Source of the DNA: Nematopogon swammerdamellus
Lineage: Eukaryota; Arthropoda; Insecta; Lepidoptera; Adelidae
Direction: 5' to 3'
Length of the DNA: 64,000 bases
NCBI GenBank assembly: GCA_946902875.1
Contig: OX336348.1
Span: 15,215,741-15,279,740, forward strand
Made by a program: the position numbers and the translations under genes. Shown piece by piece: positions 1 through 10,447 of this stretch (within the stretch, counting starts at the first letter, position 1; each line of letters begins with the position of its first letter). A model generated the notes under the pieces. The model saw only the letters and a list, made by a program, of their open reading frames with translations, did not search any database and had not been told where the DNA came from.

Positions 1-824
1 ATGACTCCACGCCGGCGTATCTTCCTTCACACAGCGCAACTTATTATTCCACCATATTCTATCACACACATGACAATATGAATTTAGCGTACTGGAATAA
101 ATTTTTTTATCCATATATATTTTTTTAATTCTTCAAGCGATTCTTGCGCAACGAACGTATCCGAGAAGCTTGCCTCCGATCCGCACGATTCACATAAGTA
201 TTAACTGTTTCATTCACTTGAAAGTTTACGTTATTGTCAATGTCCTGAACACTATGTCTATTAGTTTCAACGTATTGTCTCATTTTTTATATTCGGCCAC
301 CTTACGGCGCCTACACCGCTCCAAGCAGATTAGTCCGCGCACCGCACATACCTCCAGCGGTATTCAAAATTCCGCCGCATAAAGGATAAGCTACAGCCTA
401 GACCGTGAGAGAGAGCGAGGTCCCGTTTTTTGCAAATTGTAGCCCAACTCAATACCCCGAGGGCTTTTTTCATTTTTTCGATATCGTTTTTCGTTTTCGA
501 GAAATCGCCGATTCAATGAGAGAAGACACCAACAAATCACGTCATTTTTCGACATTTTTTTATTTTTTGAAAAAAGTATATGACATTTCCAAAAAAAAAT
601 TACGCCATATTGTAGCCCTCACCGACACGCATCTTTTGACACCCCAATCATCCACGTAGCTGTAAAATTAACGACACCAGAGCGATGTCGCACTTTTCCT
701 TGAAATGGGTGCCCTACCAACGCGATCGAAAAAACATTTTCAATGTTAAAATAAAAAAGTACAATATACACCGGGGTTCCCATAGACGAAACCAAGCGAG
801 TTCGACTGGCACTTGGCCGGTTTA
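1..824. other. AT-rich intergenic DNA, no gene seen
   Basis: No open frame here resembles a protein family. The stretch around 769-826 carries the 3' end of a dispersed repeat (a gttcccat block followed by cgagttcgac and cacttggccggttt) that recurs at 15640-15745. The rest is AT-rich with homopolymer runs around 460-600. Confidence 0.5.
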
Positions 825-892
825 AATAATATAAATTTTGCATTGTGCCGAAATGTACAAATATGTACGTCTACCAAAACGCCAGAGAAACT

Positions 893-1016
893 GATATACC
901 GTGTGGGGTCGGTACTTTAAAAGAATAGCCCCACTGCATATCACCCCGTGTATGTCGTAAAAGGCGACTCCCTTCTTATATTACTATGTGGTAGGGTTTA
1001 ACCCGCCCGGTTTTGT
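893..1016 (+). mobile_element. SINE-A fragment (5' half)
   Basis: The sequence runs from ccgtgtggggtcggtacttt through ccccgtgtatgtcgt to gggtttaacccgcccgg. It matches the 5' half of the better preserved copy at 20985-21290. The 3' half and the A-rich tail are missing, and the 130-bp array begins where the SINE stops. Confidence 0.55.
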
Positions 1017-1930
1017 ACTCATTTGGTGGATTTGGACGAGTGTGCCATACTTCCACCAATACACTTGGTCTGATGATGGAGACAGGAGGTGGACAGTGGA
1101 ACTCTTCAACAGTTACTAGTAATCGTCTCGAGGTTGGGCTCATTTAGTTGGTTCGGACGAGTGCTCCATACTTCCACCAATACACTTGGTGACGAGGGTC
1201 TGATGATGGAGACTGGAGGTGGACAGTGGAACTCTTCAACCGTTACTAGTAACCCCCTCGAGTTTAAGTTCATTTGGTTGGTTCGGACGAGTGCTCCATA
1301 CTTCCACCAATACACTTGGTGACGAGGGTTTGATGATGGAGACAGGAGGTGGCCAGTGGAACTATTCGACCGTTACTAATAACCCCCTCGAGTTTGGGCT
1401 CATTTGGTTGGTTTGGACGAGTGCTCCATACTTCCACCAATACACTTGGTGACGGGGGTCTGACGATGGAGTCAAGACGTGGACAGTGGGACTCTTTTAC
1501 CGTTACTAGTAACTCCCTCGAGTTTGGGCTCATTTGGGTGGTTTGGACGAGTGTCCCATACTTTTTCTAATACACTTGGTGACGAGGGTCTGATGATGGA
1601 ATCAGGAGGTGGGTGGTGGAATTCTTCAACCGTTACTAGTAACACCTCGAGTTTGGACTCATTTGGTAGGTTTCGACGAGTGTCACATACTTCTACCAGT
1701 ACACTTGGTGACGAGGGTCTGATAATGGAGACAGGAGGTGGACCGTGGAACTCTTCAACCATTACTAGTAACCTCCTCGAGTTTGGGTTCATTTGGTTGG
1801 TTCGGACGAGTGCTCCATACTTCACCCCAATACACACTTGGTGACGAGGGTCTGATGATGTCAGGAGGTTGACAGTGGAACTTTTCAACCGTTACTAGTA
1901 GTAACCCCCTCGAGTTTGGGCTCATTTGAT
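1017..1930 (-). repeat. 130-bp minisatellite, left arm of foldback 1
   Basis: About seven imperfect copies of a 130-bp unit. Each carries the self-complementary core ttactagtaa next to a ctcgag hexamer and the phrase gatgatgga. Relative to the arrays at 23.7-25.6 kb and 28.3-31.9 kb this arm is in reverse orientation. The roughly 77-residue frames that can be drawn through it on both strands follow from the repeat unit and are not genes. Confidence 0.85.
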
Positions 1931-1934
1931 TAGA

Positions 1935-2775
1935 CGTAACGGTTGAAGAGTTCCACTGTCAACCTCCTGACACCATCACACCGTCGTCAAAAAGTGTATT
2001 GGTGGAAGTATGCGAAACTCGTCCAAACCCACCAAGTGAGCCCAAACTCGAGGGGTTACTAGAAATGGTTGAAGAGTTCCACTGCCCACGTCCTGATACC
2101 ATCATCAGACCCTTGTCACCAAGTGTATTAGTAGAAGTATGTGACACTCGTCCAAACCAACCAAATGAGCCCAAACTCGAGGGGGTTATTAGTAACGGTC
2201 GAAGAGTTCCACTGTCCACCTCCTGTCTCCATCATCAGAACCTCGCCACCAAGTGTATTGGTGGAAGTATGGAGCACTTGTCCAAACCAACCAAATGAGC
2301 CCAAACTCGAGGGGGTTATTAGTAACGGTCGAAGACTTCCACTACCCACCTCCTGTCTCCATCATCAGACCCTCGTCACCAAGTGTATTGATGGAAGTAT
2401 GGACCACTCGTTCGAACCAACCAAATGAACCCAAACTCGAGGGGGTTGCTAGTAACGGTTGAAGAGTTCCATCCACGGTCCACCGCCTGCCTCCATCATC
2501 AGACCCTCGTCACCAATTGTATTGGCAAAAGTATGGTACACTCGTCCAAACCTACCAAATGAGCCCAAACTCGATGGAGTTACTAGTAATGGTTGAAGAG
2601 TCCCACTGTCCACGTCCTGACTCCATCATCAGACCCTCGTCACCAAGTATATTGGTGGAAGTATGGAGCACTCGTCCAAACCATCCAAATAAACCCAAAA
2701 TCGAGGGGGTTACTAGTAACGGTTGAAGAGTTCCACTACCCACCTCCTGATTCCATCGTCAGACCCTCTCGTTAC
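1935..2775 (+). repeat. 130-bp minisatellite, right arm of foldback 1
   Basis: About six copies of the same 130-bp unit, in the opposite orientation to 1017-1930. The switch falls at 1928-1936. Copies are diverged by scattered substitutions and small indels, so this array looks older than the ones at 23.7-31.9 kb. Confidence 0.85.
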
Positions 2776-2929
2776 CATGTTGAAATTATCGTAACATCGT
2801 ATTGTCACGGTAACTCAATGTGTGTGCAAAGTTTCATAAGAATCGGTTCAGTCGTAGTTGAAAAAGTTGTCGCAAAATTGTTGAAACTAATAAACAAGGG
2901 GTCAAGCTAAATAAAACCGTTTAAAAATA
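2776..2929 (+). repeat. Terminal module of the 130-bp array family
   Basis: A non-repeated segment follows the last unit: gttgaaattatcgtaac, then tgtgtgcaaagtttcataa, then gtcaagctaaataaaaccgt. The same module closes the arrays at 25618-25797 and 31887-32040. It is therefore the conserved 3' end of one repeat family and not random flank. Confidence 0.7.
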
Positions 2930-2991
2930 GTTTCTCTGGCGTTTTGATATATATATTTGGACATTTTGGCACAATACAATATTTATACATT

Positions 2992-4159
2992 GTGAAAAAG
3001 TGAAACCAGGCACAAATCGGACACTTAATTTGTTTTAAAACACAAATTAACCAAACATAATAAACACTGCGCGTCTTATCGCTTCCAACAGTTAACTGGC
3101 CTGCGGAGCGGCGGCGTGAGGTGTTGTGACGTCACGCACTCCGCGGCGCGACTATTCGAAGATCGGCGCATTCATTTGATTGCTACTAGCTCATTTTTGG
3201 TCGTACGACAAAAATAATTATACCAATGTTTTGGATTTTTCATGGACTACAATACTACATTCAAAACTAAAAACCGCGTTGATCCTCATTCGACGCGCGC
3301 ACGAGTGTGGTAAACGGTAGATGCGCACGGCGTCCATCGCCGCGGCACGATCTGTCGGTGGTAAACGCGCGGCGAGAGAGAGCGGTTGGACCGCCCGATG
3401 TCCCGTATTCAACAATCCAACAACTTCAAGGCAATGGCGGCCAGCGTGGCGTCGCATTCACGCCTTCAATGAAGTTTTGTCAACCGCAAAGCTAGCGCGC
3501 GTGCGGTCGCGGGTAGAGCTACCAAGACTGACCGGCAACAGAAACGAATCAGTCGCAACGACTTCAGACGACAGAGGGCGCGCCCGTCGCGTACTTGTAC
3601 CAACTGCATGGCGATGCAAGGGGAGTTGGATCTATGGATTTCAAACAATCGATTTCAAACATTCTATGCATCTACAAACAAGGAAAAAGGCGCAAGGATG
3701 CGATAAGAACGTTATATTACCCTCAACTACAAGCAGACTGAACAAAGAGGATACAGACGGGAGACGCAACGCTACTGCGTTTGTATCGGAGCACGGCTAG
3801 CCAAAATCCCTACTACTACGAAAATCGAAATCGCAATTTAATCTTTTATGACGTGACTTGTCTATCTCCGTTACCCATATCGCGCCCCGCGATATGGAGA
3901 GAGACAGAGCGAGCAAGGCGAGCGACAGGTTTGTTATCGCTGGCTTGGCTCGGGTATCTGGTAGTAAGAGCCGACCGTACGACCAATCGGAAGCCTTGCT
4001 TGACGGCAACTTGACGGGATCACTACGAATGCCAGTCTGATGGATGATGGTGCGGTATATTTGTGAATTTTGAAATTCTTATTTGTAATATTATTTCAAA
4101 TAGTTTTTACTGAACGAATATTATTGTTTGAATCCAAAAAAAAATATTGAAAAATTAAA
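2992..4159. other. Gene-free stretch, moderately GC-rich centre
   Basis: The segment 3100-3560 is CpG-rich, with a ctcgaag-free block around cgcggcgcgac and a gtgacgtcacg (CRE-like) site near 3129. A 159-codon frame lies at 3321-3800, but its composition is arginine-rich and irregular and I recognise no domain, so I treat it as chance. A similar CRE-like, CpG-rich block occurs at 58205-58250. Confidence 0.4.
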
Positions 4160-4335
4160 CAAGACTGTTGTTTTAATATTTTTGAAAAGTTGTACTAATA
4201 ATCAGTGATAGGAATAAGTAGGGCTTATTTACCTAAACTTCGAGGAACAGAGTAAAATATTGGAGACTTCCTTAAGACAATATTTTTTTCAGGTTTAATA
4301 ATATTCATGGTGCTTTAATTTCGCGATTTAAAAAA

Positions 4336-5415
4336 AGTGGCCGCCATTTTGAACTTTTTAGTTACTGGACCGATTGCTTTCAAAATCGATAACTAGGTGT
4401 CAGTGTGGGCTCTGAATACGAATCTGTAGTCAAAATTTAAAAAAGTGGCCGCCATTTTGAGCTTTTTAATTACTGAACCGATTGCTTTCAAAATCGATAT
4501 ATTGGCGTCTGTGTGGACTCTGAATACGAATCTGTAGTCAAAATTTAAAAAAAGTAGCCGCCATTTTGAACTTTTTAGTTACTGGACCGATTTCTTTCAA
4601 AATCGATATCTGGGTGTCTATGTAGGCTCTGAATACGAATTCGTTGTCAAAATTTAAAAAAGTGACCGCCATTTTGAACTTTTTAGTTACTAGACCGATT
4701 GCTTTCAAAATCGATATCTGGGTGTATGTGTGGGCTCTGAATACGAATCTGTAGTAAACATTTAAAAAAAGTGGCCGCCATTTTGAACTTTTTAGTTACT
4801 AAACCGATTGCTTTCAAAATCGATATCTGGGTGTCTGTCTGGGCTCTGAATACGCATCCGTTGCCAAAATAAAAAAAAAGTGGCCGCCATTTTCAACTTT
4901 TTAGTTACTGGACCGATTGCTTTCAAAATCGATATCTGGGTGTATGTGTGGGCTCTGAATACGAATCTGTAGTAAAAATTTATATAAAGTGGCCGCCATT
5001 TTGAACATTTTAGTTACTGGACCGATTGCTTTCAAAATCTATATCTGGGTGTCTGTGTGGGCTCTAAATACGAATCTGTTGTCAAAATTAAAAAAGTGGC
5101 CCCATTTTGAAATTTTTAGTTACTAGGCCGATTGCTTTCAAAATCGATATCTGAGTGTCTGTGTGGGCTCTGAATACGAATCCGTTGTCAAAATTTAAAA
5201 AAAGTGACCGCCATTTTGAACTTTTTAGTTAATAGACCGATTGCTTTTAAAATCGATATTTGTTTGTCTGTGTGGGCTCTGAATACGAATTCGTTGTCAA
5301 AATCTTAAAAAAAGTGGCCGCCATTTTGAACGTTTTAGTTACTGGACTGATTACTTTCAAAGCCCATATCTACATGCCTGTGTGTGCTCTGAATAACAAT
5401 ATGTAGTTAACATAA
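4336..5415 (-). repeat. ~108-bp tandem array with YY1/Pho-type motif, left arm
   Basis: About ten copies, spaced 108-110 bp (for example ccgccatttt at 4341, 4449 and 4558). Each carries ggccgccattttga, the reverse complement of the YY1/Pleiohomeotic-type core aaaatggcgg, and aaaatcgatat, which contains the CGATA core recognised by BEAF-32/DREF-type factors in flies. Binding is inferred; the motif recurrence is seen directly. Confidence 0.85.
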
Positions 5416-5424
5416 AAAAATGTG

Positions 5425-6463
5425 ATATCGATTTTGAAAGCAATCGGTCCAGTAACTAAAAAGTTCAAAATGGCGGCCACTTTTTTTAAATTTTGACTAC
5501 AGATTCGTATTCAGAGCCCACACAGACACCCAGATATCGATTTTGAAAGCAATCGGTCCAGTAACTAAAAAGTTCAAAATGGCGGCCACTTTTTTAAATT
5601 TTGATAACGGATTCGTATTCAGAGCCTACGTAGACACCCAGATATTAATTTTGAAAGCAATCGGCACAGTAACTAAAAAGTTCAAAATGGCGGCCACTTT
5701 TTTAAATTTTGATAACGGATTCGTATTCAGAGCCTACATAGACACCCAGATATCGATTTTGAAAGAAATCAGTCCAGTAACTGAAATGTTCAAAAATGGC
5801 GGCCACTTTTTTTATTTTGACTACAGATTCGTATTCTGAGTCCACACAGACGCCTAGATATCGATTTTGAAATCAATCGGTCCAGTAACTAAAAAGTTCA
5901 AAATGGCGGCCACTTTTTTTAAATTTTGACTACAGATTCGTATTCAGAGTCCACACAGACGCCAATATATCGATTTTGAAAGCAATCGGTCCAGTAACTA
6001 AAAAGTTCAAAATGGCGGCCACTTTTTTTAAATTTTGACAACGGATTCGTATTCAGAGCCCACACAGACACCTAGATATCGATTTTGAAAGCAATCGGTC
6101 CAGTAACTAAAAAGTTCAAAATGGCGGCCACTTTTTTTAAATTTTGACTACAGATTCGTGTTCAGAGCCCACACAGACACCCATATATCGATTTTGAAAG
6201 CAATCGGTCCAGTAACTAAAAAGTTCAAAATGGCGGCCACTTTTTTTTATTTTTACTACAGATTCGTATTCAGAGCCCACACATACACCCAGATATCGAT
6301 TTTGAAAGCAATCGGTCCAGTAACTAAAAAGTTCAAAATGGCGGCCACTTTTTTTAAATTTTGACTACAGATTCGTATTCAGAGCCCACACAGACACCCA
6401 GATATCGATTTTGAAAGTAATCGATCCAGTAACTAAAAAGTTCAAAATGGCGGTCACTTTTTT
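5425..6463 (+). repeat. ~108-bp tandem array, right arm (first part)
   Basis: About nine to ten copies of the same unit in the opposite orientation (aagttcaaaatggcggcc). The switch of orientation falls between 5410 and 5430. The last copy is cut at cggtcacttttt by the nested element starting at 6464. The short frames of about 70-98 residues running through it are repeat by-products. Confidence 0.85.
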
Positions 6464-6860
6464 ACCCGACTGCGCGACGCAAAGGAGGGTAATGTGTTTA
6501 TCAGCCTATGTATGTATGTATGTATGTTTGTTCCTTTGTGGCACACTAGAGACCAAACGCGTGGGCCGATTTTGATGATTCTTACGTCAATCGATTTGTC
6601 TTAATCTTGCGAGTGTCACTAAAGACATGACAGTAATCAAAATTTAATATGGCGACAACTAGGTGCCATATTGTGAAAAAGAAAAAAATTAAAGTTGACT
6701 ATCTATGTTAAGTGGGGTATCGTTGAATAGGTATTTGAAAATGATCTCTAGGTTTCTCTTATCATTTTTCATTTCGAATGACCATTTAGGAGCTATAACG
6801 ATTTAAAGTTGGATAGCAGCCATTCTCACTCTTATAATAATAGAGCTGTGATAAAGTTCT

Positions 6861-8995
6861 TATTATACAGAATGTTCGGCATATCGGCTGACAATTTTTT
6901 TTGTAGGTAAGTGGGGTCATTTGCAACGTTTTGACCCAACATACCTTTTGTAAGGTGTCACGTGGTATCGAGATACGATATTTTTTTCTTTATTTTTGAA
7001 AATTACCAAAATCCCAGCTTTAAACCCTTGTAACCTTTTTGTTCATGTTTGTATCAGCAAGAAATAAAATTTATTGAATTTTACTATGTATCCTTGTTTT
7101 AGTAAAAAAATTATTTGATGAAGTTGAAAAGGACTTATGACCTCCCAAAGTTCCGAGAACGAGTAAAAAGATGACAGAATCTTAATTTCTTAATTCATTA
7201 AAAAAAAAAACAACACCAATTGAGAGCGTCGTTTTCTTTAAAAAGTTTGCTAGTTTACGCCCTTTCCAAAGGTATACCACATTTTATACAAATCATTCAC
7301 TATGTGATCAAAATTAGAGATAATTTGCAAGAGCCTAAACATTAATATTGGAGAATTGAACAAAGTGCCCGGGCGACCGGTACATGTTCTAAATTTGAAA
7401 ATGCTCCGGAAAACGCTCTCAGTACGGGAAGCGACCACCGATAAGTAAGTGGTCCTGTTACAAAGTGCCCGTGTTGTCGTTCTATTCTGGTCTATGTCCC
7501 TAATTTTGACCACATAGTGAATTATTTGTATGACATTTGGTATACCGTTGGAAAGGGCGTAAACTAGCGAACTTTTTAAAAGAAAATGCCGTCAGTCTTT
7601 TTTTAAATGAATTAAGAAACTAAGATTCTGTCATATTTTTACTCGTTCTCGGGACTTTCTGAGGTCATAAGTCCTATTCAGAGCAGAGCAGTGCGGCTTG
7701 GGCCTGAACCCGAATAAAACCGTAATAGTTGTGCTGGGGACCAAGCACGCGATCAGTAAAATGATGCAATTCAGTCCCATACCCATCGCGACATCGGCCA
7801 GGGATCTCGGCGTGTTGATTGACGGCGGGCTGAAATTTGAAGCCCACGTGGAGCAACTAATTCGCAGGTCATATGGCAAACTTAAAAGTCTGTACAAATT
7901 TCGGAACTGTGTCAGTGTGGAGGTTCGGAGACAGTTGGCTGAATCACTCGTTCTGTCCAACTTTAATTCCTGCGACGTGGTTTTCGGTCCTTGCATCCTC
8001 GAGAGGACGGCCATGCATATTCAGCGTGTCCAGAACTCGTGTGTGAGGTATTGCGAGCGGCCTAAGAGACGTGCTCGCATTACACCCATTTTAAATAAAC
8101 TGAGGACGCTGAATATGCGCAACCGCAGGCGCCTACACTTCTCGTGCCTAGTTCAAGCTGTGATAAAAAAAAACAGCCCAAAACACTGTACGATAAACTC
8201 ACCTGGTTGGGAGATTCGCACTGCTACGGCACGAGATCTGTGGGTAAACCGCTGGAAGCTCCTAGGCACAGAGGCGCCGCATTTGAAGGTTCCTTCAAAT
8301 ATGCGGCAACTCGGTGTTGGAACCTCCTGAGGCTGAGGCCTCCTCTCAGAGCGATTGATTACTAATTGTAATACATTCAAATGTAAATTGAGGAAATTTA
8401 TATTTGACCAACAGTTAAAAATGTTATTGCTATAAAATCAAGGCCCTATGCCTCCAAAATGTATTATTATGACGTGCGGACCGACAGACGGACGGATGGA
8501 TTGTTGTGTTTGTTATTGTGTTTTGTGTACTGTAACTTTAAGACTTCTTCTTCTCCTTTTTCTCTGGTTGTTATGTATATGTTTGTGTTAGGGTATATTA
8601 GAATATTATTTGTGTTGTGTACTTGGGCCTGACTTAAAATCAGCGTCCCTCTCACTGGCCCCTGGACTCGGTGGTGAGGGACAAAGACTGTGTCAGGTCC
8701 AATTTGTCTTGTCCGTATTGTGTTTTTATTGTATCTACTGTGTGTGTAGGTATTGGATGAGATAAATAAACTCATTTCATTTCACTTCACTTCACTTCAT
8801 TTCATTTCATTTCTATTCATTGTATTAACTTCATCAAATGATATTTTTTCTAGAATAAGGATACATTATAAAATCCAATAAATTTTATTTCGTGCTGATA
8901 CAATCATAAAAGAAAAAGTTACAAGGGTTCAAGGCTGGGATTTTGGTAATTTTCAAAAATAAAGAAAACAAATCGTATCTCGATACCACGTGACA
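6861..8995. repeat. Large inverted repeat, copy 1 (interrupted)
   Basis: The left arm 6861-7350 and right arm 7480-8995 share blocks in inverted order, such as gtggggtcatttgc, gtcacgtggtatcgaga, ctcgttctcgggact and catagtgaattatttg. The right arm is longer only because a LINE (about 7682-8820) has landed in it. The same inverted repeat, uninterrupted, occurs at 33405-34380. Confidence 0.7.
7682..8820 (+). pseudogene. 5'-truncated LINE, RT C-terminal region
   Basis: The frame 7698-8330 encodes the C-terminal part of a CR1/Jockey-type reverse transcriptase (LGVLIDGGLKFEAHV, then the ALVLSNFN-like thumb block and VQNSCVRYC). The reading frame shifts at an A-run near 8166-8173. The downstream frame (KLTWLGDSHCYGTRS, then AATRCWNLLRLRPP) is the expected C-terminal end and stops at 8363. 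The 3' UTR ends in ttcac/ttcat repeats near 8770-8815. The heptamer ctattca flanks both ends (about 7675-7681 and 8812-8818), consistent with a target-site duplication, and the empty site is seen in the sister repeat near 34108. Most of the element is missing, so it is dead. Confidence 0.75.
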
Positions 8996-9165
8996 ATCAT
9001 TAATAATAATCAATAAAATTATCAGAAGTTTAGACCACCGAAAGCTACTTAATAATCACCACGATATTAACTTTCTCAATGAAATGACAAGATTGCGAAA
9101 TTTACGGTCTTATAGTCCTAACTAAAAAGTGTAAAATAAAAAAAGTTTATTTAAAAAATAAAAAA

Positions 9166-9565
9166 ACCCGACTGCGTTAAAAATGAACTTTAAATAAAAA
9201 CTGAAAAGAAAAAAAACAAGTCCAGTAGTCTAGAACTCTGTTCAGTAATATTGAATAACTACACCATTGAAATAGTTTCATGATCGATACACACATATAA
9301 TAAAACAAATAATAAACTCTAATGCGGAACAGAGCGACTTTAACAGTCGGGACCCATTGAAATTTTCCCAATAATGGGTCCCGACTGTTAAAGTCGCTAT
9401 GTTCCGCATTAGAGTTTATTATTTGTTTTATTATATGTGTGTATCGATCATGAAACTATTTCAATGGTGTAGTTATTCAATATTACTGAACAGAGTTCTA
9501 GACTACTGGACTTGTTTTTTTTCTTTTCAGTTTTTATTTAAAGTTCATTTTTAACGCAGTCGGGT
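9166..9565. repeat. Near-perfect hairpin, 192-bp arms, 16-nt loop
   Basis: The arms 9166-9357 and 9374-9565 are reverse complements with a single mismatch that I can find (cgctctgttccgc against cgctatgttccgc). The loop is about 16 nt around 9358-9373. Each arm starts with acccgactgcg, the terminal motif of the nested element. Transcription from either side would give a long double-stranded RNA stem. Confidence 0.85.
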
Positions 9566-9582
9566 TTTTTTATTTTTTTAAA

Positions 9583-9905
9583 TGTTGACAACGGATTCGT
9601 ATTCAGAGCCTACATAGACACCCAGATATCGATTTTGAAAGAAATCGGTCAAGTAACTAAAAAGTTCAAAATGGCGGCCACTTTTTTTTTAATTTTGACT
9701 ACAGATTCGTATTGTGAGTCCACACAGACGCCCAGATATCGATTTTGAAAGCAATCGGTCCAGTAACTAAAAAGTTCAAAATGGCGGCTACTTTTTTTAA
9801 ATTTGACTACAGATTCGTATTCAGAGTCCACACTGACACCCAGATATCGATTTTGAAAGCAATCGGTCCAGTTACTAAAAAGTTCAAAATGGCGGCCACT
9901 TTTTT
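9583..9905 (+). repeat. ~108-bp tandem array, right arm resumed
   Basis: Three further copies of the unit continue the array interrupted at 6463, in the same orientation, each with aaaatggcgg. They lead into the outer inverted repeat beginning cgcgaaattaaaac. Confidence 0.85.
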
Positions 9906-10180
9906 TAAATCGCGAAATTAAAACACCATGAATATTATTAAACCGGAAAAAAATATTGTCGTAAGGAAGTCTCAAATTTTTTACTCTGTTCCTCGAAGTT
10001 TAGGTAAATAAGTCCTACCTATTCCTATCACTGATAATAATAGTACTTATTATAATTTATTACATAATATACAATATATTAGTATATAGTTATATCACAA
10101 CTGTCAGACGTGTTTATTTTTCTTATTATCGAAAAATATTCATTTTAATAAATTTTACTAATTAATTACAACGGAACGAG

Positions 10181-10407
10181 TTATTTCGATTTCGGCGAAG
10201 ACATCGCCTGCTGGACTTCGATGAAGGCCGTCACGGCCACCTTGGACACCCAGTACGAGCTGGTGCCCCAGCCCTCCTCTACTTGAGTTCTTCGCTTCGC
10301 AGCCTCCACGTACCGGCGCGGCGGGTCAGCGTCGTCAGCTGTTCCACCGTCAGAGTCGGCGAGAGAAACTTCTTCTTAAGTTCTGCGCCTGAAAACGATA
10401 CGCGATA
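10181..10407 (-). pseudogene. Carbonyl reductase-like (SDR) fragment
   Basis: Read on the minus strand, about 75 codons match the C-terminal half of carbonyl reductase/sniffer-type short-chain dehydrogenases, NADPH-dependent cytosolic enzymes. Visible are a segment GAELKKKFLSPTLTVEQL, then YVEAAKRR, then EEGWGTSSYWVSKVAVTAF. The last holds the catalytic YxxxK pattern as SYWVSK. A one-base shift separates the VEQL block from the YVEAAK block, and a stop at 10181-10183 follows shortly after the motif, before the rest of the Rossmann fold. The family assignment is by recognition; the break is seen directly. It sits just outside foldback 2 and may be a decayed exon or a retrocopy. I found no adjoining exon. 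Confidence 0.65.
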
Positions 10408-10447
10408 CCTCGGAAATATAGAACGACGGAAAGATCAACGAATTCAT

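Larger units (their letters stand above)
825..2991. mobile_element. Foldback element 1 with opposed 130-bp arrays
   Basis: An inverted repeat of about 66 bp bounds this element: 825-892 on the left (containing aacgccagagaaact) is the imperfect reverse complement of 2928-2991 (agtttctctggcgtt). Between them lie a SINE-like fragment, about seven copies of a 130-bp unit in one orientation (1017-1930), about six copies in the opposite orientation (1935-2775), and a terminal module ending in gctaaataaaaccgttt. The layout resembles Drosophila foldback elements, whose arms are also tandem arrays. Alternatively an array-bearing element inserted into a palindromic MITE. No transposase frame is present. 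Confidence 0.6.
6464..9565. mobile_element. Nested element with acccgactgcg termini
   Basis: The insertion begins with acccgactgcg (6464-6474) and ends with its exact reverse complement cgcagtcgggt (9555-9565). It splits the ~108-bp array of foldback 2, which resumes at 9583. Inside are a (tatg)n microsatellite at 6507-6527, an imperfect inverted repeat (6861-7350 against 7480-8995), a LINE inserted in that repeat, and a 192-bp-arm hairpin (9166-9565) that repeats the terminal motif. The start of the element (aaaggagggtaatg, then ctatgtatgtatg) resembles the dispersed repeat start at 58484. No transposase frame seen. Confidence 0.6.
4160..10115. mobile_element. Foldback element 2 with opposed ~108-bp arrays
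   Basis: Outer inverted repeats of about 170 bp (4160-4335 and 9906-10115, sharing cctatcactgat, gttcctcgaagtttagg and a block ending in the sequence cgcgaaatta) enclose arrays of a ~108-bp unit. The arrays run in one orientation on the left (4336-5415) and in the other on the right (5425-6463 and 9583-9905). The right arm is interrupted by a separate nested element at 6464-9565. No transposase frame was seen. Architecture matches foldback (FB/Galileo-like) elements; the superfamily cannot be assigned from sequence alone. Confidence 0.7.

Noticed and set aside
1089..2910. Many 60-140 residue frames on both strands of the 130-bp array
   Set aside because: They restart once per 130-bp unit in every array and both orientations, and the unit is not a multiple of three. 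They are consequences of the repeat.
3321..3800. 159-codon frame on the + strand
   Set aside because: No domain, irregular composition and no splice or promoter support. The GC-rich part makes long chance frames likely.
5543..6364. Frames of 68-98 residues in the ~108-bp array
   Set aside because: By-products of a tandem repeat of 36 x 3 bases; no protein resemblance.
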